This document shows, piece by piece, positions 55,617 to 55,678 of a stretch of DNA of 55,678 nucleotides (position 1 is its first letter; each line of letters starts with the position of its first letter). The position numbers and the translations under genes are program-made. Under the pieces are notes generated by a model. It worked only from the letters and a program-made list of their open reading frames with translations, was not told the origin of the DNA and did no database searches. The DNA is from CAYQAJ01 sp964415245 (GTDB taxonomy: Bacteria; Planctomycetota; Planctomycetia; Pirellulales; Pirellulaceae): NCBI GenBank assembly GCA_964415245.1, contig CAYQAJ010000003.1, positions 1 to 55,678 on the forward strand, given 5' to 3'.

Positions 55617-55678
55617 TCACGCCTCATACCCCAAATTCGGCGCCAGCCACCGTTCGACCTCGGCTACGCTCATGCCCT
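55617..55678 (-). CDS. metH: C-terminal fragment, probably methionine synthase MetH (partial)
   Basis: The last 20 codons of a minus-strand gene that enters from beyond the window. The frame reads GMSVAEVERWLAPNLGYEA then TGA. The WLAPNLGY ending is characteristic of the activation (AdoMet-binding) domain of cobalamin-dependent methionine synthase. Too short to be sure. Confidence 0.55.
   Translation of the reverse strand, partial: GMSVAEVERWLAPNLGYEA

Overview
The window is GC-rich DNA that reads as a member of the Planctomycetota, probably Pirellulales-like. The evidence is the family content: a BBP7-type outer-membrane barrel, a PVC-type secreted cytochrome c protein with a large beta-propeller, a secreted sulfatase, a baeRF family 3 protein, an ExbD carrying a planctomycete-style zinc ribbon, and many large secreted repeat proteins. 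This is inferred from gene families; no rRNA marker is present. Two runs of exactly 100 N are assembly gaps of unknown size.

Region 1 (1-2.8 kb) holds housekeeping or stress genes: a YbaK-type aminoacyl-tRNA deacylase, a two-CBS protein and a baeRF3 protein.

Region 2 (3.0-9.2 kb) is an all-plus-strand cell-surface cassette. Two full-length paralogous small secreted proteins bracket a BBP7-like barrel, a proline-rich beta-barrel 'transporter' and a periplasmic C39-type cysteine peptidase. The small proteins carry, just after the signal peptide, a motif resembling a double-glycine leader (LS/MS...I.G), the kind of site C39 peptidases cut. The layout recalls the Pseudomonas Fap functional-amyloid locus (FapD C39 protease, FapF barrel). 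I propose a Fap-like export and processing system.

Region 3 (9.2-12.9 kb) is a minus-strand pair: phosphoenolpyruvate synthase followed by its regulatory kinase/pyrophosphorylase.

Region 4 (13-23.5 kb) is a two-partner secretion locus. A giant TpsA-like exoprotein (minus strand, filamentous-haemagglutinin secretion domain plus about 44 copies of a 37-residue repeat, broken by both assembly gaps) is divergent from its TpsB/FhaC-type transporter (plus strand). An imperfect palindromic repeat, also present at 8.2 kb, fills the gap after tpsB.

Region 5 (23.5-54.5 kb) is the most striking part: two syntenic paralogous gene clusters of about 12 kb in inverted orientation around a sulfatase and a tRNA-Phe. 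Copy B (plus strand, 41.9-54.5 kb) encodes, in order, a squalene-cyclase-fold repeat protein, a single-TM periplasmic protein, ExbB, ExbD, a zinc-ribbon ExbD, a TM-TPR-PQQ-propeller protein, a TPR/solute-binding-protein (family 5) fusion and an unknown secreted protein with a W-E-x-x-P-Y-R-I motif. Copy A (minus strand, 39.1-27.0 kb) has the same order but no ExbB. It has two divergent ExbD-like proteins and an FHA domain in place of the N-terminal domain of the copy B propeller protein; a diheme c-type cytochrome/propeller gene follows. I infer a TonB/Tol-like energised envelope complex of unknown cargo that was duplicated and then diverged.

Region 6 (54.6 kb to the end) holds a secreted NHL-type propeller protein and the last codons of what is probably metH.
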